This document shows, one piece after another, positions 23,381-36,085 of a stretch of DNA of 64,000 nucleotides. The DNA lies in NCBI RefSeq assembly GCF_003325955.1, contig NZ_CP030929.1, positions 124,001-188,000 on the forward strand, read 5' to 3'. A program made the translations under genes and the position numbers. The number at the start of each line of letters is the position of its first letter. Position 1 is the stretch's first letter. The stretch is from Aurantimicrobium sp. MWH-Uga1. Its GTDB lineage: Bacteria; Actinomycetota; Actinomycetes; Actinomycetales; Microbacteriaceae. Under the pieces are notes generated by a model. The model was not told the DNA's origin. It saw only the letters and a program-made list of their open reading frames with translations, and made no database searches.

Positions 23381-26300
23381 TTGGCTGCTGCGCGCAACGC
23401 AAAAGACACCAAGTCCATCAAGAACGGCCGTAGTGCATCGCGCTTGTCGTTCGCGAAGATTACGGACACTCTGACTGTTCCCGATCTTCTGGCACTTCAG
23501 ACCGAGAGCTTTGACTGGCTCGTCGGAAATGAACACTGGCAGAAGCGTGTGGAAGAAGCAAAGAAGGAAGGTCGCCAGGACCTGCCTTCACGCACTGGTC
23601 TAGAAGAGATCTTTGAAGAGATCTCTCCCATCGAAAACCTCGATGAGACCATGCAGCTCTCTTTCACCAACCCGTATCTCGAGCCTGAGAAGTACTCCAT
23701 CTTCGAGTGCAAGGAGCGTGGCAAGACCTACGCTGCTCCTCTGTATGTCGAAGCAGAGTTCATGAACCATGTCACGGGTGAAATTAAGACCCAGACCGTG
23801 TTCATGGGTGACTTCCCTCTCATGACCGAAAAGGGAACCTTCATCATCAACGGCACCGAGCGTGTAGTTGTGTCTCAGCTGGTTCGTTCCCCCGGTGTGT
23901 ACTTCGAGCGTGCACAGGAAAAGACCTCTGACAAGGACGTTTACTCCGCACGCATCATCCCAAGCCGTGGCGCATGGCTCGAATTCGAAATCGACAAGCG
24001 TGACGCTGTTGGTGTTCGTATCGACCGTAAGCGTAAGCAGTCTGTCACTGTCTTCCTCAAGGCCCTCGGTCTGACCAGCGAAGAAATCGCAACTGAGTTT
24101 GCCGGTTATGACTCCATACTGCAGACCCTGGAAAAGGACACCATCCTCACCAAGGAAGACGCTCTGCGCGACATTTACCGCAAGCTCCGTCCAGGCGAGC
24201 AGGTTGCTGCTGAAGCTGCACGTGCGCTTCTGGACAACTTCTACTTCAGCCCCAAGCGCTACGACCTCGCCAAGGTAGGTCGTTACAAGATCAACCGCAA
24301 GCTCGGTCTTGAAGCTCCGCTGACTGACTCTGTTCTTCGCGTTGAAGACATCATTGCAACTATCAAGTACCTCGTTGCACTGCACAACGACGAGAAGACC
24401 TTCCCCGGTGTTCGCGATGGCAAGAAGGTTGACATTCGTCTCGACGTAGACGACATCGACCACTTCGGTAACCGTCGTATCCGCGCCGTCGGTGAGCTCA
24501 TCCAGAACCAGGTTCGTACCGGTCTGTCCCGTATGGAGCGCGTCGTTCGCGAGCGCATGACCACTCAGGACATTGAGGCGATTACTCCTCAGACCCTGAT
24601 CAACGTGCGTCCCGTTGTCGCAGCAATCAAGGAGTTCTTCGGAACCTCACAGCTGTCACAGTTCATGGACCAGAACAACCCGCTTGCTGGTTTGACCCAC
24701 AAGCGTCGTCTGTCCGCTCTGGGCCCCGGTGGTCTCTCACGTGAGCGTGCAGGTGTTGAGGTTCGTGACGTTCACTCGTCTCACTACGGACGTATGTGTC
24801 CTATTGAAACCCCTGAAGGCCCCAACATTGGTCTGATTGGTTCGCTCGCATCCTTCGCGCGTATCAACGCTTTCGGTTTCATTGAGACCCCCTACCGCCG
24901 CGTGGTCAAGGGCAAGGTAACCGAGCACATCGATTACCTCACCGCTTCGGAAGAAGATGACTTCGTTGTGGCACAGGCAAACGCTCCACTGACCAAGGAC
25001 AGCCACTTCGCTGAAGAGCGTGTTCTGGTTCGTCGTAAGGGTGGCGAGGTTGAACTCGTTCCTGCGGCTGAAGTGGACTACATGGATGTGTCCCCACGTC
25101 AGATGGTGTCTGTTGGTACCTCGCTGATTCCATTCCTCGAGCACGACGATGCAAACCGCGCACTCATGGGTGCCAACATGCAGCGTCAGGCTGTGCCACT
25201 GCTGCGTAGCGAAAGCCCGCTGGTTGGTACCGGTATGGAAAACTTCGCCGCAATCGATGCTGGTGACGTGATCCTCGCAAACGCTGCTGGTGTCGTTTCT
25301 GAGGTGTCGGCTGATGTCGTCACTGTTCAGCTCGATGCTGGTGGAACCGAGGACTACTTCCTGCGTAAGTTTGACCGCTCGAACCAGGGCACCAGCTACA
25401 ACCACCGTGTCATCGTGACCGCTGGTGAGCGTGTTGAGGTTGGTCAGGTCATCGCTGATGGTCCTGCCACCGAAAACGGTGAACTGGCTCTGGGTAAGAA
25501 CCTGCTCGTGGCATTCATGCCCTGGGAAGGTCACAACTTCGAGGATGCGATCATCCTCTCCCAGCGTCTGGTTCAGGACGACGTCCTTTCCTCAATTCAC
25601 ATCGAGGAATACGACGTTGATGCTCGTGACACCAAGCTGGGTAAGGAAGAGATCACTCGCGACCTGCCCAATGTGTCCCCTGAACTCATCGCTAACCTCG
25701 ACGAGCGCGGCATCATCCGTATCGGTGCAGAGGTTCGCCCCGGCGACATCCTCGTCGGTAAGGTCACACCTAAGGGTGAGACTGAGCTTTCTGCTGAAGA
25801 GCGCCTGCTGCGCGCCATCTTCAATGAAAAGAGCCGCGAAGTTCGCGACACTTCTCTGAAGGTGCCTCACGGTGAAGCCGGAACCATCATTGGTGTGAAG
25901 GTATTCGACGCAGAGAACGACGAAGACGAGCTCGGCTCGGGCGTCAACCAGCGCGTTGTTGTCTACATCGCTCAGAAACGTAAGATCACCGAAGGTGACA
26001 AGCTTGCTGGTCGTCACGGAAACAAGGGTGTTATCGCCAAGATTCTCCCTGTTGAAGACATGCCATTCCTCGAAGACGGAACTCCTGTCGACGTCGTGCT
26101 CAACCCACTGGGTATCCCCGGTCGAATGAACTTCGGTCAGGTTTTGGAAACCCACCTCGGGTGGATTGCGAAGCAGGGTTGGAAGGTTGAAGGCAACCCA
26201 GAATGGGCTGCAAACCTTCCTGCAGAAGCATTCGAGGCTGCCCCTGGCACCAAGGTTGCTACCCCCGTGTTCGACGGTGCTCTCGAGGAGGAAATCGCTG

Positions 26301-26875
26301 GTCTACTCGATGTGACCACACCTACTCGTGACGGTGACCGCCTGATTGGTGCTTCCGGTAAGGCACGTCTGTTCGACGGTCGTTCTGGTGAGCCATTCCC
26401 TGAGCCCATCTCTGTGGGTTACATGTACATCCTGAAGCTGCACCACCTTGTCGATGACAAGATTCACGCACGTTCAACGGGTCCTTACTCGATGATCACG
26501 CAGCAGCCTCTGGGTGGTAAGGCACAGTTCGGTGGACAGCGCTTCGGTGAGATGGAGGTGTGGGCACTGGAAGCTTATGGTGCCGCTTACGCACTTCAGG
26601 AACTTCTCACCATCAAGTCCGACGACATCGTGGGCCGCGTCAAGGTCTACGAAGCCATCGTCAAGGGTGAGAACATCCAGGAACCCGGTATCCCCGAATC
26701 GTTCCGTGTTCTCATGAAGGAAATGCAGTCCCTCGGTCTCAACGTTGAGGTTCTCAACGAAGCTGGCGATGTCGTCAGCCTCCGCGACGCCGACGATGAG
26801 GCATACCGTGCCGCTGAAGAGCTCGGTATCAACATCTCTACCCGTTTCGAGTCTTCGTCCATCGACGAGATCTAA
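23381..26875 (+). CDS. rpoB: RNA polymerase beta subunit
   Basis: I chose the TTG at 23381 because GGAGG (23368-23372) precedes it by 8 nt and translation begins MAAARNA, the usual start in this order; a GTG at 23270 would add 37 residues without conservation. The product has 1164 residues and forms the catalytic core with RpoC. Seen are the rifampicin-site segment [20 protein letters not shown] and [10 protein letters not shown], which reads as the sensitive form, the [15 protein letters not shown] lineage-typical segment, and GRHGNKGV near the active site. rpoC follows after 40 bp. Confidence 0.98.
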   Translation: MAAARNAKDTKSIKNGRSASRLSFAKITDTLTVPDLLALQTESFDWLVGNEHWQKRVEEAKKEGRQDLPSRTGLEEIFEEISPIENLDETMQLSFTNPYLEPEKYSIFECKERGKTYAAPLYVEAEFMNHVTGEIKTQTVFMGDFPLMTEKGTFIINGTERVVVSQLVRSPGVYFERAQEKTSDKDVYSARIIPSRGAWLEFEIDKRDAVGVRIDRKRKQSVTVFLKALGLTSEEIATEFAGYDSILQTLEKDTILTKEDALRDIYRKLRPGEQVAAEAARALLDNFYFSPKRYDLAKVGRYKINRKLGLEAPLTDSVLRVEDIIATIKYLVALHNDEKTFPGVRDGKKVDIRLDVDDIDHFGNRRIRAVGELIQNQVRTGLSRMERVVRERMTTQDIEAITPQTLINVRPVVAAIKEFFGTSQLSQFMDQNNPLAGLTHKRRLSALGPGGLSRERAGVEVRDVHSSHYGRMCPIETPEGPNIGLIGSLASFARINAFGFIETPYRRVVKGKVTEHIDYLTASEEDDFVVAQANAPLTKDSHFAEERVLVRRKGGEVELVPAAEVDYMDVSPRQMVSVGTSLIPFLEHDDANRALMGANMQRQAVPLLRSESPLVGTGMENFAAIDAGDVILANAAGVVSEVSADVVTVQLDAGGTEDYFLRKFDRSNQGTSYNHRVIVTAGERVEVGQVIADGPATENGELALGKNLLVAFMPWEGHNFEDAIILSQRLVQDDVLSSIHIEEYDVDARDTKLGKEEITRDLPNVSPELIANLDERGIIRIGAEVRPGDILVGKVTPKGETELSAEERLLRAIFNEKSREVRDTSLKVPHGEAGTIIGVKVFDAENDEDELGSGVNQRVVVYIAQKRKITEGDKLAGRHGNKGVIAKILPVEDMPFLEDGTPVDVVLNPLGIPGRMNFGQVLETHLGWIAKQGWKVEGNPEWAANLPAEAFEAAPGTKVATPVFDGALEEEIAGLLDVTTPTRDGDRLIGASGKARLFDGRSGEPFPEPISVGYMYILKLHHLVDDKIHARSTGPYSMITQQPLGGKAQFGGQRFGEMEVWALEAYGAAYALQELLTIKSDDIVGRVKVYEAIVKGENIQEPGIPESFRVLMKEMQSLGLNVEVLNEAGDVVSLRDADDEAYRAAEELGINISTRFESSSIDEI

Positions 26876-26915
26876 ACGACAGTCAGACAAGTAAGAATCT
26901 AAGGAAAGAGTTAAA

Positions 26916-29900
26916 TTGCTCGACGCAACCGCTTTTGACAAGCTTCGTATCGGTCTGGCCACTGCTGACGACATTCGTCGTTGGTCGTTTGGTGAGGTCA
27001 AGAAGCCCGAAACAATCAACTACCGTACCCTCAAGCCTGAGAAGGACGGCCTCTTTGGTGAGCAGATCTTCGGACCTTCTCGCGACTGGGAATGCTCCTG
27101 CGGCAAGTACAAGCGTGTCCGCTTCAAGGGCATCGTGTGTGAGCGCTGTGGCGTAGAGGTCACCAAGTCATCCGTGCGCCGTGAGCGCATGGGTCACATT
27201 GAGTTGGCCGCTCCCGTTACTCACATCTGGTACTTCAAGGGTGTTCCTAGCCGTCTGGGTTACCTCCTGGACATGGCGCCGAAGGACCTCGAAAAGGTCA
27301 TCTACTTTGCTGCCTACATGGTTATCGACATCGATGAAGAGGGCCGTCACGCTGACATGCCTGGTCTGGAGAACGAGCTTCGTCTCGAGCTGAAGACCCT
27401 CGGCGACCAGCGCGATGCACGTATTGCTGACCGCATGCAGCGTCTGGAAAACGACCTGGCAGCTCTCGAAGCTGAAGGGGCAAAGTCCGACCAGAAGCGT
27501 CGTGCGAAGGACGTAGCTGAGAAGGAAATGTCTCAGATCCGCAAGTCCATCGACGACGAAATCGCTCGCCTCGAGCGCGTCTGGGAAGACTTCCGCAACC
27601 TCAAGGTTGGCGACCTCAAGCCTGAAGATGCTGTCTTCAACGAGCTGGTAGACCGCTACGGCCTCTACTTCGACGCCTTCATGGGTGCTGAAGCAATCAA
27701 GCGCCGCTTGGAAACCTTCGACCTGGAAGCAGAAGCGGAAGCTCTGCGTCTGGAAATCACCGAAGGTAAGGGTGCAAAGAAGATCCGTGCGATCAAGCGC
27801 CTCAAGGTTGTTTCTTCCTTCATCAACACCGGAACCAGCCCAGCGGCAATGGTTCTCGATGTTGTTCCTGTTATCCCACCAGAGCTTCGCCCCATGGTCC
27901 AGCTCGACGGTGGACGCTTTGCGACCTCTGACCTCAACGACCTTTACCGTCGTGTGATCAACCGCAACAACCGTCTGCGTCGTCTGCTTGACCTTGGTGC
28001 TCCAGAGATCATCGTGAACAACGAAAAGCGCATGCTGCAGGAAGCCGTTGACGCGCTGTTCGACAACGGTCGTCGTGGACGGCCCGTTACCGGAACCGGT
28101 AACCGTGCGCTGAAGTCACTCTCTGACATGCTCAAGGGTAAGCAGGGTCGTTTCCGTCAGAACCTGCTCGGTAAGCGCGTGGACTACTCCGGTCGTTCCG
28201 TGATTATCGTTGGTCCTCAGCTGAAGCTCCACCAGTGTGGTCTGCCCAAGCAGATGGCTCTCGAGCTGTTCAAGCCATTCGTGATCAAGCGTCTGATCGA
28301 TCTGAGCCACGCTCAGAACATCAAGAGTGCTAAGCGCATGGTTGAGCGTAGCCGTCCCCAGGTGTGGGATGTTCTCGAAGAGATCATCCGCGAGCGTCCA
28401 GTTCTGCTGAACCGCGCACCAACCCTGCACCGCCTCGGTATTCAGGCATTCGAACCTCAGCTCATTGAAGGTAAGGCTATTCAGCTTCACCCTCTCGTGT
28501 GTGCTGCGTTCAACGCTGACTTCGACGGTGACCAGATGGCTGTTCACCTTCCTCTGTCGGTTGAGGCTCAGGCCGAAGCACGCATTCTCATGCTGGCTTC
28601 CAACAACATCCTCAAGCCTTCAGATGGTCGCCCCGTGACCTTGCCTACTCAGGACATGATCATTGGTCTGCACCACCTCACCACCGTGAAGGAAGGTGCA
28701 ACCGGTGAAGGACGCGCATTCAGCTCAATTGCTGAGGCAATCCTGGCTCACGACCAGCACACGCTGGACCTCAACGCGATGGCACGCATTCGTCTGAACG
28801 ATGTTGTCTTTGCAGAGGGTGACGCACCTGAGGGTTACACCGGTGGTCCCGTATTGGTCAACACCACGTTGGGCCAGGCACTTTTCAACGAGGCTCTGCC
28901 CGCTGATTACCCCTACGTCCAGAAGGTTGCTGACAAGGGCACCATCTCGGCTATTGTCAACGACCTTGCTGAGCGCTACCCCAAGACCGTGGTTGCTGCC
29001 ACCCTTGACAACATCAAGGATGCTGGTTTCCACTGGGCTACTCGCTCGGGTGTGACCGTTGCACTCTCCGACGTTCTGACTCCTCCTAACAAGCGCGAAA
29101 TCGTTGCTGGTTACGAGAAGTTGGCTGCCAAGGTTCAGTCTGAGTTCGAGAAGGGCATGATCACTGACAACGAACGTCGTCAGGAACTGATCAAGATCTG
29201 GACCGATGCTACTGCTGAAGTTGCTGAAGCTATGCTGAAGAACTTCCCTGCAAACAACACCATTAACCGCATGGTCACCTCTGGTGCTCGTGGTAACTGG
29301 CTGCAGGTTCGTAACATCGCGGGTATGCGTGGTCTGGTGAACAACCCGAAGGGTGAAATTATCCCTCGTCCGATCATCAACTCGTACCGTGAAGGTCTCT
29401 CCGTTGTGGAGTACTTCATCGCTACCCACGGTGCTCGTAAGGGTCTGGCTGACACCGCTCTGCGTACTGCAGACTCCGGTTACCTCACTCGTCGTCTCGT
29501 CGACGTCTCGCAGGATGTCATCATCCGCGAGGAGGACTGTGGCACCACCAAGGGTCTCGACCTGCCTATCGCTGCCGCTAACGCAGCCGGTGAGCTCGTC
29601 CGTGACGCCAACGTGGAGAACTCCATCTACGCTCGTAGCCTCGCTGCTGACGCAGTCGACGCCAAGGGTAATGTCATTGCCAAGGCTGGTGACGACGCAG
29701 GTGACGTTCTGATTGACACCCTCATCGCTGCTGGTATTCACGAGGTCAAGGTCCGCTCGGTCCTCACCTGTGAGTCTGCAACCGGTGTATGTGCTGCCTG
29801 CTACGGCCGTTCACTGGCGACCGGCAAGCTGGTCGACATCGGTGAAGCCGTCGGTATTATCGCTGCTCAGTCCATTGGTGAACCTGGTACTCAGCTCACC

Positions 29901-30791
29901 ATGCGTACCTTCCACACGGGTGGTACCGCTGGTGCAGACGACATTACCCAGGGTCTGCCTCGTGTTCAGGAGCTCTTCGAAGCACGTACCCCTAAGGGTG
30001 CATCGCCTATCGCTGAGACTGCTGGTCGCATCACCATCGAAGAGACCGACAAGAGCCGTAAGGTCATCCTCACACCAGACAACGGTGATGAGCCTGTGAT
30101 CTACCCTGTGCTCAAGCGTTCGACTCTCCTCGTATCTGATGGAGACCACGTTGAACTCGGACAGCAGCTCCAGGTTGGAACCGTTGACCCCAAGGAAGTT
30201 CTGCGCGTACAGGGCGTTCGCGCCGTACAGCAGCACCTCGTTGGTGGCGTGCAGGGTGTTTACCGCTCGCAGGGTGTACCTATCCACGACAAGCACATTG
30301 AGGTCATCGTTCGTCAGATGCTCCGCAAGGTAACTGTTGTTGAGCACGGTGACACTGAACTGCTCCCTGGTGAGCTCGTTGACCGCTCGCGTTACACCGA
30401 GCTCAACCGTGCTGCTCTGCAGGAAGGCAAGAAGACCGCTTCGGCTCGTCAGGAAGTCCTCGGTATTACCAAGGCATCTCTGGCAACTGAGTCATGGCTG
30501 TCGGCTGCCTCCTTCCAGGAGACCACCCGTGTTCTCACCCAGGCTGCGATGGACGGCAAGTCCGATCCTCTCGTCGGCCTCAAGGAGAACGTCATCATCG
30601 GTAAGCTCATCCCCGCCGGAACCGGTCTTGCGAAGTACCGCAACATCGCCGTCGAGGCAACCGAGGAAGCTAAGGCAGAACGCTACCCCAACCGCATCTT
30701 TGCGGCAGAGGGTGACTTCTCCGACGCTGACCTGAGCTTTGTCGACTTCGAGTCTTTCTCGTCGGATGACTTCTCGGGTAACTACAACTAA
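26916..30791 (+). CDS. rpoC: RNA polymerase beta' subunit
   Basis: The 1291-residue subunit holds the catalytic Mg. The TTG start at 26916 follows AAGGAAAGAG and begins [20 protein letters not shown]. Motifs: an N-terminal zinc site ([20 protein letters not shown]), the catalytic loop [12 protein letters not shown], bridge-helix region strings, and a second zinc site [14 protein letters not shown]. Part of the N-terminal third carries a coiled coil (about 165-225). The gene ends at 30791 and is followed by a strong terminator at 30827-30856. Confidence 0.98.
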   Translation: MLDATAFDKLRIGLATADDIRRWSFGEVKKPETINYRTLKPEKDGLFGEQIFGPSRDWECSCGKYKRVRFKGIVCERCGVEVTKSSVRRERMGHIELAAPVTHIWYFKGVPSRLGYLLDMAPKDLEKVIYFAAYMVIDIDEEGRHADMPGLENELRLELKTLGDQRDARIADRMQRLENDLAALEAEGAKSDQKRRAKDVAEKEMSQIRKSIDDEIARLERVWEDFRNLKVGDLKPEDAVFNELVDRYGLYFDAFMGAEAIKRRLETFDLEAEAEALRLEITEGKGAKKIRAIKRLKVVSSFINTGTSPAAMVLDVVPVIPPELRPMVQLDGGRFATSDLNDLYRRVINRNNRLRRLLDLGAPEIIVNNEKRMLQEAVDALFDNGRRGRPVTGTGNRALKSLSDMLKGKQGRFRQNLLGKRVDYSGRSVIIVGPQLKLHQCGLPKQMALELFKPFVIKRLIDLSHAQNIKSAKRMVERSRPQVWDVLEEIIRERPVLLNRAPTLHRLGIQAFEPQLIEGKAIQLHPLVCAAFNADFDGDQMAVHLPLSVEAQAEARILMLASNNILKPSDGRPVTLPTQDMIIGLHHLTTVKEGATGEGRAFSSIAEAILAHDQHTLDLNAMARIRLNDVVFAEGDAPEGYTGGPVLVNTTLGQALFNEALPADYPYVQKVADKGTISAIVNDLAERYPKTVVAATLDNIKDAGFHWATRSGVTVALSDVLTPPNKREIVAGYEKLAAKVQSEFEKGMITDNERRQELIKIWTDATAEVAEAMLKNFPANNTINRMVTSGARGNWLQVRNIAGMRGLVNNPKGEIIPRPIINSYREGLSVVEYFIATHGARKGLADTALRTADSGYLTRRLVDVSQDVIIREEDCGTTKGLDLPIAAANAAGELVRDANVENSIYARSLAADAVDAKGNVIAKAGDDAGDVLIDTLIAAGIHEVKVRSVLTCESATGVCAACYGRSLATGKLVDIGEAVGIIAAQSIGEPGTQLTMRTFHTGGTAGADDITQGLPRVQELFEARTPKGASPIAETAGRITIEETDKSRKVILTPDNGDEPVIYPVLKRSTLLVSDGDHVELGQQLQVGTVDPKEVLRVQGVRAVQQHLVGGVQGVYRSQGVPIHDKHIEVIVRQMLRKVTVVEHGDTELLPGELVDRSRYTELNRAALQEGKKTASARQEVLGITKASLATESWLSAASFQETTRVLTQAAMDGKSDPLVGLKENVIIGKLIPAGTGLAKYRNIAVEATEEAKAERYPNRIFAAEGDFSDADLSFVDFESFSSDDFSGNYN

Positions 30792-30826
30792 GTAGGAATC
30801 GAACTCTTCTCGAGTTTGAGACTTAC

Positions 30827-30856
30827 CGAAAGCCCCGCCACAAGGCGGGGCTTTCG
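30827..30856 (+). terminator. Terminator after rpoC
   Basis: CGAAAGCCCCGCC (30827-30839) pairs perfectly with GGCGGGGCTTTCG (30844-30856) around ACAA. The T-run is short (GCTTTCGTCG), but stem strength and position make it a convincing rpoBC terminator. Confidence 0.85.
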
Positions 30857-30877
30857 TCGTTGTACGCTGGGCGCATC

Positions 30878-31531
30878 ATGAGTGATGTTGCACAGGAACA
30901 CCCCGAGTTTTTCAAGCCAACTCCCGAAGAGGAGGCCGCTCGCGGTGCTGGTTTTTCCTCGGTGGCAGCAGGAACCAGTGCAGATTCTCCCGCTGTTGAG
31001 ACCAAGCCCAGCAACCGCACTACGGCAGCGCTGGTAGCGCTGCTCGGGGGTGCGATCTTTGCTGTTCTCTACGCGTTAGCTGCCTGGGGTTATTCGGCGG
31101 CTGCCTGGCTATATGGATCTTCGTCAGCTGGCACGGAAGCTGCTGCGTTCATTCAAGAACGCAGTCTGAGCTTCCTGCTGACTCCGGTGTATTGGTTGAC
31201 CGTTTTTGCCTTCACGCTCTACTTTGTCCTCCTGGCTATCCTGGTGAACACGGGCCACTGGCGCTCTTTTGTGCTGTGGGGTCTGCTGGTTGCTGTGTTG
31301 ACGTATGCCACTGCTATTGGGGCGGGACTGCTCACTGTTCGTGCGTGGACCTTGACCTACAGTGAAGCAATTGAGTTTATGTGGCGTGGAATCGCCTTCA
31401 ACCCGCTGGTGTTGGTTGCCGTTGTGCTCTCTCGTGAAATTCCTATCTGGCTCGGTGGTTGGATTGCGCTGAAGGCACGCAAGTATCGTGACGCGGACCA
31501 GAGAGCTGTTACTGAGGAAATTGCCGTTTGA
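30878..31531 (+). CDS. Conserved membrane protein after rpoC
   Basis: I chose the ATG at 30878; the TTG at 30860 would add six residues and overlaps the terminator region. The 217-residue product has a soluble N-terminus of about 45 residues rich in Glu, Ala and Pro, then four transmembrane helices (about 46-75, 103-125, 130-155 and 170-192) and a short basic tail. No domain is recognised. Its place between rpoC and rpsL is common in Microbacteriaceae as far as I can judge, and its function is unknown. Confidence 0.65.
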   Translation: MSDVAQEHPEFFKPTPEEEAARGAGFSSVAAGTSADSPAVETKPSNRTTAALVALLGGAIFAVLYALAAWGYSAAAWLYGSSSAGTEAAAFIQERSLSFLLTPVYWLTVFAFTLYFVLLAILVNTGHWRSFVLWGLLVAVLTYATAIGAGLLTVRAWTLTYSEAIEFMWRGIAFNPLVLVAVVLSREIPIWLGGWIALKARKYRDADQRAVTEEIAV

Positions 31532-31730
31532 CCCGGTGCCATCAGCTGGGATAAGCTCTTTGATTGGTGCGTTTTGCGCGCCAGAAACACCTTAAGGGTC
31601 AACCCACTATTCCGGTGGTGAACCCCCACGGCATATCTGTCATCAATGACTCCACACTCGTGGCGTCGCGGCAGATGTTTAGCTAAATCGTTTAGCGGCT
31701 GTCACCGTGCAGTTTTAATAAGGAGAAATA

Positions 31731-32105
31731 GTGCCAACTATTAACCAGTTGGTTCGTAAGGGACGTACGCCTAAGGTCACCAAGACCAAGGCTCCAGCCC
31801 TGAAGTCGAACCCACAGCAGCGTGGCGTATGCACCCGTGTGTACACCACCACCCCTAAGAAGCCAAACTCGGCTCTTCGTAAGGTTGCTCGTGTCAAGCT
31901 CAGCAACGGAACCGAAGTAACCGCCTACATTCCCGGTGAAGGTCACAACCTCCAGGAGCACTCGATGGTGCTCGTTCGTGGTGGTCGTGTAAAGGACCTC
32001 CCCGGTGTTCGTTACAAGATCGTTCGTGGTGCTCTCGACACCCAGGCCGTGAAGAACCGTAAGCAGGCTCGTAGCCGCTACGGAGCGAAGATGGAGAAGA
32101 AGTAA
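31731..32105 (+). CDS. rpsL: 30S ribosomal protein S12
   Basis: The 124-residue protein of the decoding centre starts at a GTG with AAGGAG upstream. [21 protein letters not shown] and [13 protein letters not shown] hold the lysines corresponding to K43 and K88, which are in the streptomycin-sensitive form. It is the first gene of the str operon and overlaps rpsG by one base (TAATG). The 199-bp spacer before it contains the operon promoter, but I could not pick a convincing -35/-10. Confidence 0.98.
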   Translation: MPTINQLVRKGRTPKVTKTKAPALKSNPQQRGVCTRVYTTTPKKPNSALRKVARVKLSNGTEVTAYIPGEGHNLQEHSMVLVRGGRVKDLPGVRYKIVRGALDTQAVKNRKQARSRYGAKMEKK

Positions 32106-32575
32106 TGCCTCGTAAAGGTCCCGCTCCTAAGCGTCCCGTTGTCGCCGATCCCGTATACGGCGCCCCCATTGTTACCCAGCTCGTCAACAAGATTCTTCTT
32201 GATGGCAAGAAGGGTCTCGCAGAGCGCATCGTTTACGGTGCACTCGAAGGTGTAACCGCTAAGACCGGTGCAGATGCAGTCGTCACTCTCAAGAAGGCAC
32301 TCGACAACGTGCGCCCCACCCTTGAGGTTCGCTCTCGCCGTGTTGGTGGTTCGACCTACCAGGTCCCCGTTGAGGTTAAGCCTCACCGTGCAAACACCCT
32401 CGCACTGCGTTGGTTGACCAGCTACGCCAAGGCTCGCCGCGAAAAGACCATGACCGAGCGTCTCATGAACGAGATTCTCGATGCATCAAACGGTCTGGGC
32501 GCAGCAGTCAAGCGTCGCGAAGACACCCACAAGATGGCCGAGTCGAACAAGGCCTTCGCTCACTACCGCTGGTAG
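32105..32575 (+). CDS. rpsG: 30S ribosomal protein S7
   Basis: The 156-residue S7 organises the head of the 30S subunit and binds the 3' domain of 16S r[15 protein letters not shown] is the usual actinobacterial start, and the protein ends KAFAHYRW. The start overlaps the rpsL stop by one base, giving coupled translation. In the family S7 is the translational repressor of the str operon; whether this applies here is not visible. Confidence 0.98.
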   Translation: MPRKGPAPKRPVVADPVYGAPIVTQLVNKILLDGKKGLAERIVYGALEGVTAKTGADAVVTLKKALDNVRPTLEVRSRRVGGSTYQVPVEVKPHRANTLALRWLTSYAKARREKTMTERLMNEILDASNGLGAAVKRREDTHKMAESNKAFAHYRW

Positions 32576-32618
32576 ATCAGAGCCAGTCCCTGTTCACCCC
32601 TAATTTCGGAGGAATCCT

Positions 32619-34736
32619 GTGGCACAAGACGTGCTTACTGACCTAAACAAGGTCCGCAACATCGGCATCATGGCCCACATCGATGCTGGAAAGACCACCA
32701 CCACTGAGCGAATCCTGTTCTACACCGGTGTAAACCACAAGATCGGTGAAACTCACGATGGTGCGTCAACCATGGACTGGATGGCCCAGGAGCAGGAGCG
32801 TGGTATCACGATTACTTCTGCTGCAACCACCTGTTTCTGGAACAAGAACCAGATCAACATCATTGACACCCCCGGTCACGTTGACTTCACCGTGGAGGTG
32901 GAGCGTTCGCTCCGCGTTCTCGACGGTGCTGTTGCTGTGTTCGACGGTAAGGAAGGTGTTGAGCCTCAGTCTGAGACCGTATGGCGCCAGGCTGACAAGT
33001 ACGACGTTCCTCGTATCTGCTTCGTCAACAAGATGGACAAGCTGGGTGCTGACTTCTACTTCACTGTAGACACCATCATCAAGCGTCTTGGCGCTAAGCC
33101 ACTTGTTATCCAGCTTCCTATCGGTTTCGAGAACACCTTCGAAGGTGTTGTTGACCTGGTAGAGATGCGCGCACTCACCTGGCGTGGAGACGCTAAGGGT
33201 GACGTGGAAATGGGTGCCAAGTACGACATCGAAGAGATCCCAGCAGATCTCGTTGACAAGGCAAACGAATACCGCGCCAAGCTCATCGAAGCTGTTGCTG
33301 AAGGTGACGACGAACTACTCGAGCGTTACCTCAACGGTGACGACCAGTTCACTGTTGCTGAGATCAAGAAGGCCATCCGCAAGATGGTAATCGCTTCTGA
33401 GATCTACCCCGTTCTGTGTGGCTCTGCCTTCAAGAACCGTGGTGTTCAGCCTATGCTCGACGCTGTTGTGGACTACCTCCCCAGCCCGCTCGATGTTCCT
33501 GCAACCCAGGGTCACGACGTGCGCGATGAGGAAAAGGTTCTCGAGCGTAAGCCAGATGCAAAGGAGCCTTTCTCGGCTCTGGCCTTCAAGGTTGCGGTAC
33601 ACCCCTTCTTCGGCCGTCTGACCTACACCCGCGTTTACTCGGGTGCAGCTGACTCCGGTGCTCAGGTGCTCAACGCAACCAAGGACAAGAAGGAACGTAT
33701 CGGCAAGATCTTCCAGATGCACGCCAACAAGGAAAACCCTGTTGAGTCGATGTCTGCTGGTCACATCTACGCCGTGATTGGTCTGAAGGACACCACCACT
33801 GGTGACACCCTCTGCGATCCTGCAAACCCCATTGTTCTTGAATCAATGAGCTTCCCCGAGCCTGTTATCTCGGTTGCTATTGAGCCCAAGACCAAGGCTG
33901 ACCAGGAGAAGCTGGGTACTGCTATCCAGAAGCTTGCTGAAGAAGACCCCACCTTCCGTGTTGAGCAGGACCAGGAAACTGGTCAGACTGTGATCTCCGG
34001 TATGGGTGAGCTTCACCTCGATATCCTCGTTGACCGTATGCGTCGCGAGTTCAACGTTGAGGCAAACGTGGGTAAGCCACAGGTTGCCTACCGCGAGACC
34101 ATTCGTCGCAAGGTAGACAAGCACGACTACACCCACAAGAAGCAGACCGGTGGTTCTGGTCAGTTTGCTAAGGTTCAGATCTCGCTCGAGCCTCTCACTG
34201 TTGAGGGCGACAAGATCTACGAATTCGATAACCAGGTCACTGGTGGACGTGTTCCTCGTGAATACATTCCATCTGTTGACGCTGGTTTCCAGGCCGCTAT
34301 GGCAGTCGGTGTTCTCGCCGGCTACCCCATGGTCGGCGTCAAGGGCATCCTCGTTGATGGTGCCTACCACGACGTTGACTCATCGGAAATGGCCTTCAAG
34401 CTTGCAGGCTCTATGGCCTTCAAGGAGGCGGCCCGAAAGGCTGACCCCGTTCTTCTCGAGCCATTGATGGCTGTTGAAGTTCGTACTCCTGAGGAGTACA
34501 TGGGTGACGTTATCGGTGACCTCAACTCTCGCCGTGGACAGATTCAGTCCATGGAAGATGCAACAGGCGTCAAGGTCGTTAGCGCCCTTGTTCCTCTGTC
34601 GGAAATGTTCGGATACGTCGGTGATCTGCGGTCGAAGACCTCAGGTCGTGCGGTGTACTCGATGACCTTCGACAGCTACGCCGAGGTCCCGAAGGCTGTC
34701 GCCGACGAGATCGTCCAGAAAAACAAGGGCGAGTAA
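32619..34736 (+). CDS. fusA: Elongation factor G
   Basis: The 705-residue GTPase drives ribosomal translocation. GTPase motifs: [10 protein letters not shown] (G1), ERGITITSA (G2), DTPGHVDF (G3) and NKMDK (G4). The later domains carry GMGELHLDI and the domain IV string [11 protein letters not shown]. The GTG start follows GGAGGAATCC. The size and motif order are those of canonical EF-G, not of the EF-G2 paralogues. Confidence 0.98.
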   Translation: MAQDVLTDLNKVRNIGIMAHIDAGKTTTTERILFYTGVNHKIGETHDGASTMDWMAQEQERGITITSAATTCFWNKNQINIIDTPGHVDFTVEVERSLRVLDGAVAVFDGKEGVEPQSETVWRQADKYDVPRICFVNKMDKLGADFYFTVDTIIKRLGAKPLVIQLPIGFENTFEGVVDLVEMRALTWRGDAKGDVEMGAKYDIEEIPADLVDKANEYRAKLIEAVAEGDDELLERYLNGDDQFTVAEIKKAIRKMVIASEIYPVLCGSAFKNRGVQPMLDAVVDYLPSPLDVPATQGHDVRDEEKVLERKPDAKEPFSALAFKVAVHPFFGRLTYTRVYSGAADSGAQVLNATKDKKERIGKIFQMHANKENPVESMSAGHIYAVIGLKDTTTGDTLCDPANPIVLESMSFPEPVISVAIEPKTKADQEKLGTAIQKLAEEDPTFRVEQDQETGQTVISGMGELHLDILVDRMRREFNVEANVGKPQVAYRETIRRKVDKHDYTHKKQTGGSGQFAKVQISLEPLTVEGDKIYEFDNQVTGGRVPREYIPSVDAGFQAAMAVGVLAGYPMVGVKGILVDGAYHDVDSSEMAFKLAGSMAFKEAARKADPVLLEPLMAVEVRTPEEYMGDVIGDLNSRRGQIQSMEDATGVKVVSALVPLSEMFGYVGDLRSKTSGRAVYSMTFDSYAEVPKAVADEIVQKNKGE

Positions 34737-34819
34737 TTTCGCTCCTTGTGAGTTCAGTAAAATAAATCAAACCCTGTAGTTTCCAACCGGAAGCTACTCG
34801 AATGTCCTAGGAGGACCCC

Positions 34820-36013
34820 GTGGCTAAGGCCAAATTCGAGCGCAACAAGCCTCACGTAAACATCGGAACCATTGGTCACGTTGACCACGGTAAGACCACT
34901 CTTACCGCAGCTATCTCCAAGGTTCTCGCTGACACCTACCCATCCGCAACCAACGTTCAGCGCGACTTCGCGTCGATCGACTCCGCTCCTGAAGAGCGTC
35001 AGCGCGGTATTACCATCAACATCTCGCACGTTGAGTACGAGACCCCTAAGCGTCACTACGCACACGTTGACGCTCCTGGTCACGCCGACTACATCAAGAA
35101 CATGATCACCGGTGCTGCTCAGATGGATGGCGCAATCCTCGTTGTTGCTGCTACCGACGGTCCTATGGCTCAGACTCGCGAGCACGTTCTGCTCGCAAAG
35201 CAGGTTGGTGTTCCTTACCTCCTCGTTGCTCTGAACAAGTCCGACATGGTTGACGACGAAGAAATCCTGGAGCTCGTCGAGCTCGAAGTTCGTGAACTCC
35301 TTTCCAGCCAGGGCTTCGATGGCGACAACGCTCCTGTTGTTCGCGTATCTGGTCTCAAGGCTCTCGAGGGTGACCCCAAGTGGACTCAGTCCATCCTGGA
35401 CCTCATGGAAGCAGTAGACACCTCTGTTCCAGACCCAGTACGTGACAAGGACAAGCCATTCCTCATGCCTGTTGAGGACGTATTCACCATCACCGGTCGT
35501 GGAACCGTTGTAACTGGTCGCGCCGAGCGCGGTACCCTCCAGATCAACTCTGAAGTTGAAATCGTTGGTATCCGCCCAACTCAGAAGACCACTGTTACTG
35601 GTATCGAAATGTTCCACAAGCAGCTCGACGAAGCATGGGCTGGCGAGAACTGTGGTCTTCTTCTTCGCGGTACCAAGCGCGAAGAGGTTGAGCGTGGCCA
35701 GGTTGTTGTCAAGCCTGGTTCGGTTACTCCTCACACCAACTTCGAAGGAACTGCTTACATCCTTTCCAAGGATGAGGGTGGGCGTCACAACCCATTCTTC
35801 GGTAACTACCGTCCACAGTTCTACTTCCGTACCACCGACGTAACCGGCGTCATCACCCTGCCTGCTGGCAAGGAAATGGTTATGCCTGGTGACACCACTG
35901 ACATGACCGTTGAGCTGATTCAGCCCATCGCTATGGAAGAGGGCCTCGGCTTCGCTATCCGTGAGGGTGGTCGTACCGTAGGTGCTGGTACCGTAACCAA
36001 GATCATCAAGTAA
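34820..36013 (+). CDS. tuf: Elongation factor Tu
   Basis: The 397-residue GTPase delivers aminoacyl-tRNA. G1 [11 protein letters not shown]2 [12 protein letters not shown]3 DAPGHADY and G4 NKSD are intact. The GTG start has a very strong AGGAGGA ribosome-binding site. The 83-bp gap from fusA and codon use typical of high expression suggest additional transcription of this gene. It is the last gene of the str operon and is followed by a strong terminator. Confidence 0.98.
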   Translation: MAKAKFERNKPHVNIGTIGHVDHGKTTLTAAISKVLADTYPSATNVQRDFASIDSAPEERQRGITINISHVEYETPKRHYAHVDAPGHADYIKNMITGAAQMDGAILVVAATDGPMAQTREHVLLAKQVGVPYLLVALNKSDMVDDEEILELVELEVRELLSSQGFDGDNAPVVRVSGLKALEGDPKWTQSILDLMEAVDTSVPDPVRDKDKPFLMPVEDVFTITGRGTVVTGRAERGTLQINSEVEIVGIRPTQKTTVTGIEMFHKQLDEAWAGENCGLLLRGTKREEVERGQVVVKPGSVTPHTNFEGTAYILSKDEGGRHNPFFGNYRPQFYFRTTDVTGVITLPAGKEMVMPGDTTDMTVELIQPIAMEEGLGFAIREGGRTVGAGTVTKIIK

Positions 36014-36028
36014 TTTCATTACTGATCG

Positions 36029-36060
36029 GAAAGCCCCGGCCTCACGGCCGGGGCTTTCTT
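36029..36060 (+). terminator. Terminator after tuf
   Basis: GAAAGCCCCGGCC (36029-36041) pairs perfectly with GGCCGGGGCTTTC (36046-36058) around TCAC and is followed by TTCGTT. It closes the str operon. Confidence 0.9.
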
Positions 36061-36085
36061 CGTTAACTTCGATAGATTTGAGGGC

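Noticed and set aside
28725-29741. Long antisense open frames over rpoB, rpoC, fusA, tuf and the ribosomal genes
   Set aside because: All lie opposite genuine, highly conserved genes with strong codon bias, and none has a domain or a ribosome-binding site of its own.
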